This document shows, one piece after another, positions 60,354 to 64,000 of a stretch of 64,000 nucleotides of DNA. Each line of letters starts with the position of its first letter. Positions within the stretch are counted from its first letter, which is position 1. The stretch is from Symbiodinium natans. Taxonomy: Eukaryota > Sar > Dinophyceae > Suessiales > Symbiodiniaceae. A program made the position numbers and the translations under genes. The stretch is taken from the NCBI GenBank assembly GCA_905221605.1, contig CAJNDS010001657.1:64001-128000 (forward strand), given 5' to 3'. A model generated the notes under the pieces. The model searched no databases. It saw only the letters and a list, made by a program, of their open reading frames with translations, and was not told the DNA's origin.

Positions 60354-61364
60354 AAAGAAACTGCTTCGTTTTCTGTCGTGCACAAGTCATGGTCAGTCAT
60401 TGACACAAGAGAAACTTTGAAACGTGCCTTGCTCGACTTTTACTTTGCTCCGCCCAGGTGGTCAGTCCATCAAGCGCCTCACTTCGGGCTGCTCCACGGC
60501 ATTGCCATGGATTTGTTTACTTGGCGGTTTCCCGCTTCATGGGTGGGGGCAGTTCGCAACGAGCATGTGGCGGGTTCGCAATGGAGGCTTCCGGGGTTCG
60601 TATGCAGGCCGGGCGGGGTTCGCCACTAACCCTGCCGAGTTCGTAGCCGGAGGGTTCGTCGAAGCCCGGGTTCCTTTTGATTTTCAATTCAAAGCCAGGG
60701 TTCGCAGAACCCTGGCTTGGGTTCGTGGAACCATCTGTTTGGGTTCGTGGCAGGGTTCGTGCTAAGCTTCCTGTTTGCTGTCTTTGGGGTTCGTGCGCGG
60801 GTTCGTGGACACACGGTTCGCAGATCTTCGTTTTGGGTTGCTGCTCCTGGTTAGTTCCGTACTGTATTGTTTGTCAGTCACTCGTAAGTGGCCCCAAACC
60901 ATTGATGAGGCAAGTCAGGCTTCCAGTTAAGGCAGCTGCGGCCCAGGTCCCTCTCAGGAATCCTGACGAATGCGTCTGCTCGTGCTGGACAAAGACGAGG
61001 CCTTTGAATTGGTTGAGGTTCTTGCAGGTCGAATGAAAATACCCTGAGACCCCCCCCCCCCCCCCCAAGCAAGAAAAAGTCCGCAAGCTGAAGCATTGTT
61101 GCCCCAAACCCAACCCTGATTCGATGCCTCAACCCTTGGAAAAACTCCAAAGAATCAATTTGTTTTTTGGGTCTTCCTTTGGGTTCTTCATTCCTATCTG
61201 CTGTGTGACAGCTTGAGTCTATGAGACAGCAGCACCGACTTGAGAGTGGTAGGCCAATGCACTACGTTCAGTTCATTCAAATTCTTCAGTTTCTTTCATG
61301 AAAGTAATTTGTAATAGATGCATTGTAAGGAAATCTCATTAGCAGGCCTCTCATTGCTGTGAGC

Positions 61365-63383
61365 ATGGCCCGCCAGCCTCCTAACCCACTCGTCGAGAAG
61401 TGCAAGGAAGTCCCTCACTTGGAGCACCTTGAGTTGCTCTTCTATGAAGACGACCAGAAAGGCTTGCTTCGGCACAAGACGACTGGGGAGGTGGTCCGTC
61501 TACCAAACGCCTTTCTGGGACTCCACTTTAACGAGCATGGCATGGCCTATCTGGAGATTGATGGGGCTGCGCCGATGTGGGCAAGCAGCTTGCTGAAGCA
61601 TCATTTGTTCGAGGATGAACGGTCCTGCAAGTCGGAGGAGTTGCTGGAGAGGCTCTTCGTTGTCAGGAAGAGTCAGGCGGCCAATGATGGTCTTTCCCTG
61701 GAATGGTTGCAGGACCATCGTAGATCCCACAGCCTCCTGTATCCCCAGGACACGATGCGTGGTGCTTTCGAGGAGAGACCTTTGACACTTCTGTGCTTCC
61801 AGTGGGTTCCTCAGCACGAGTGCCAGTGCTACTGGCTGCTTCGGGCATTGACAAACGTGAAGAAGAAGGTTCTTCTCAAGAAGCTGCGTAAATCCTGGAT
61901 CCCGGCTTTCAATGCCCGCAAAGTGGCGGGCTCCACGGACCATAAGACTCAGGGGCGTGACGACATAGTTTGGCCCGAAAGCGCGGCCGTTCCCGATGAC
62001 AGGGACACGCGTCAAGGACATGATGCTTTCGTTTCTACCAGGTTCATGGTCTTCCTCATGGTCCTTCTCACGAAGCATTACCGGCATTGCAAGGAGTGGC
62101 TGAAGCTGGTCTTCGAGCAACTGCTGCCGAAACGTGTGAAGCTGCGTGTGAACAACAGCGCCCAATCGGTGCGGGTTCGTCATTGCCTTGTGGACCTCGG
62201 GGAGGTGACCCAGCGCTCTGCGTACAAGGAGCGAATGCGGCACTGCAAAAGGCAGGTGCCTCTCAGGTTGCGACAAAAGCTGCGGCTGGAGGAGGTCCTT
62301 CATGCACTCTGGCCCTTGAAGGACTTAAGATGGCTGCTGTGGGACCTGATAGATGGGGTCTCTAGGGAGTTGGAGATCGGGGTCCATCTCTCTCAATTTC
62401 ACAAAGCGCCAGCAGACAAGGATGCCTTTGTCCAATCAGAGGCGGACATGCGGGACCCTCTGGTCCGTCAGAAGAGAATGGAGGCCGCTCTTGGCAAAGC
62501 CTGGAATGCCAACAAAAGAAAGGGCAGCAAGGCCCCTCAAACGGAGGCGCAGCGGACACGGCTCCGCATGCAGGCCGAGGCGGCCCGACGCTTCACAAAG
62601 ACGCTGCAGAGGAAGAAAGAGCGGAGCAGGTACCTCCTTTCCGCACGACGGCTCTTCAACAACGCTCACTTCGTCCACGTGGGCTTGGACGGCGGAAGAG
62701 CTGGCGGACGCAAGCGCTGGCTGTACTGTGTGCTGGATGCGGACACCGGGGTTTCTGCATGGGCTCCTCCTCTGCGGTTCCAAGATGGCGGGTACCGTCC
62801 CCCTGACTCTGATAAAGGTCCCTCTGCTGCAGAGCAGAAGAGATTGGATGCCAGCAGCTTGCGGTTCCTCGACAGCTTGAAACTCATAGAGGCCACTGCT
62901 CCCACAACGGCCCAGCCCGTAGTTGCCAAGCAGACCCGTGGTCCTTCCTATGAGCAAGTGGTGGGCCTCGACCAGACGTTGAAGTGCATGTTTCCTGCTT
63001 TGGAGGAGGGTCTTGGGTCCTTCTCGAAGCCAGCTGGGGACAGAGACTTGAGGCTCCTTCCTACCTTGGTCGTGACGTCGGATGCTGGACCGGACCTTCA
63101 AAGTGCGTTGCAGTTTCTGCAAAATGGTCTTTCTGTCCGCATGGTCCATCTATGGGAGCCACGGCACAGATTAGCGCGAGAGCTGGAGAACAGCATCGCG
63201 CACACGGTCCATCTGAAGTCCTCGCTGGGCGTCGCAGAGATGATCCTGAACTTTTCCCGTGGTCCATGGTCTGGTCATCGCTGGTTTCGGGTCCTCCAGG
63301 CTGGGCTTCTTGTCAGTCAGGTATTCCGATCCATTAACTCATAATAAGTACGAAAAAAACACATCCAAATGCAAAGAGAGACT

Positions 63384-63443
<60 letters not shown>

Positions 63444-64000
63444 TGCTAAGTAAGTCGGGAATTCTGAGGAGGAGTGCGTGGACTTTGTGTTGATGTTGGA
63501 GGCAAGTGGAACGCCTGAGTCGTCGGCCCTTCTGCACTATTTCCGACCCAGAATTGCCCGTGACCTGGGCTGGAGTGAGGCGGAAACCACCATGGAGCAG
63601 TGCCAGGCCCGTCTTCGAGAATGTCGGTTCCTTCATGCGCGAGGTCCTTCCACCACATCCCGGTGGGACAACTTCCACCAAGGATGGAAGTCCCTTCGTC
63701 CGGAATTGTCCCTCCTCAGCCTGTTGCTCATCTCCTATGGTGTGAAAATGGGTTTCTTGGGAGGGAAGATGAGCCAGACACGGAACCCCGGTCCATCCAT
63801 AGAGGCCCCCGAGGAGGACCAGGCGGGGACGATGAAGGGGGAGACTCGACAGAAGCTCTGGGCACGCTGCTCGAACAAGCTGCACTGTGTTTGCATGGCC
63901 CTTGTTAACGAGGGCCTTCGCTTCGACCTGGATGCATGGTTCTTCCTGTCGCTTCCACAGTCTGAGGCCCTTCACACGCTCCGAACAGAACTGCAGAGCG
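61365..64000 (+). CDS. DDE transposase-like protein (copy 2, truncated by window)
   Basis: Exon 1 is 61,365-63,320 and exon 2 starts at 63,469. The intron is 148 bases because its GA run is 12 bases longer than in copy 1. The two Asp of the RNase H-like core are intact. The C-terminal third, including the candidate catalytic Glu, lies beyond the window. Confidence 0.58.

Larger units (their letters stand above)
58144..64000 (+). repeat. copy 2 of the long duplication (cut by window end)
   Basis: Matches 47,137-52,981. It carries the hairpin region, the methyltransferase gene, the GGTTCG cluster (about 60,572-60,822), a shorter C run (about 61,053-61,066) and the transposase-like gene up to the window edge. 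Near-total identity means a very recent tandem duplication, an allelic copy placed in series, or an assembly duplicate. Confidence 0.95.

Overview
The window looks like nuclear DNA of a dinoflagellate. The evidence is long gene-poor DNA full of microsatellites, spliceosomal introns that appear to use GA and GC as well as GT donors, a run of genes all on one strand, degenerate TTTAGGG-type repeats, and a very long Ty1/copia polyprotein of a kind seen in these algae. The species cannot be named from sequence alone. There are 120 Ns at 58,024-58,143, so this is a gapped scaffold.

Layout. (1) 1-25,682 is gene-poor: short repeats, poly-G tracts, a strong 41-bp inverted repeat at 17,580-17,680 and a few weak exon candidates. 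(2) 25,688-35,445 (minus) is an intact, apparently young copia retrotransposon with identical 89-bp LTRs, a 5-bp target duplication (GAACC), a primer binding site one base inside the 5' LTR, and one uninterrupted gag-pol frame. That frame carries a C5-methyltransferase-like domain between protease and integrase, and a C-terminal tail with membrane, coiled-coil and Cys/His parts. (3) 35,451-39,780 is gene-poor and ends in AT-rich microsatellite. (4) 39,780-58,023 is an abrupt change: all supported genes lie on the plus strand, close together, with introns of about 70-190 bases. I could splice four genes in frame over all or most of their junctions (40.8, 43.2, 47.7 and 50.4 kb), and three more (44.6, 55.1 and 56.9 kb) less certainly. 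The clearest are a four-exon DNA C5-cytosine methyltransferase (47,745-49,346) and a two-exon protein of about 1,118 residues with an RNase H-fold (DDE transposase-like) core (50,358-53,850). (5) 58,144-64,000 repeats 47,137-52,981 almost base for base, so the methyltransferase/transposase-like pair is present twice; the second copy runs off the window.

Most striking observation. From about 39.8 kb on, the 8-base word GGYCCNTC occurs about 94 times in 18.2 kb on the plus (sense) strand (count by eye), against about 12 times in the preceding 39.7 kb. Its reverse complement is almost absent from the same interval. The word is in exons, introns and spacers, and within exons it falls in all three frames. 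Its variable bases often sit at second codon positions, so the amino acids change while the word stays. That points to a constraint or origin at the nucleic-acid level. The same interval holds short hairpin arrays with covarying stems (39,962-40,130), GC-rich hairpins (46.5-47.4 kb) and a GGTTCG cluster (49.57-49.81 kb). How these relate to the methyltransferase and the transposase-like protein is unknown; a large mobile or selfish unit is one hypothesis.
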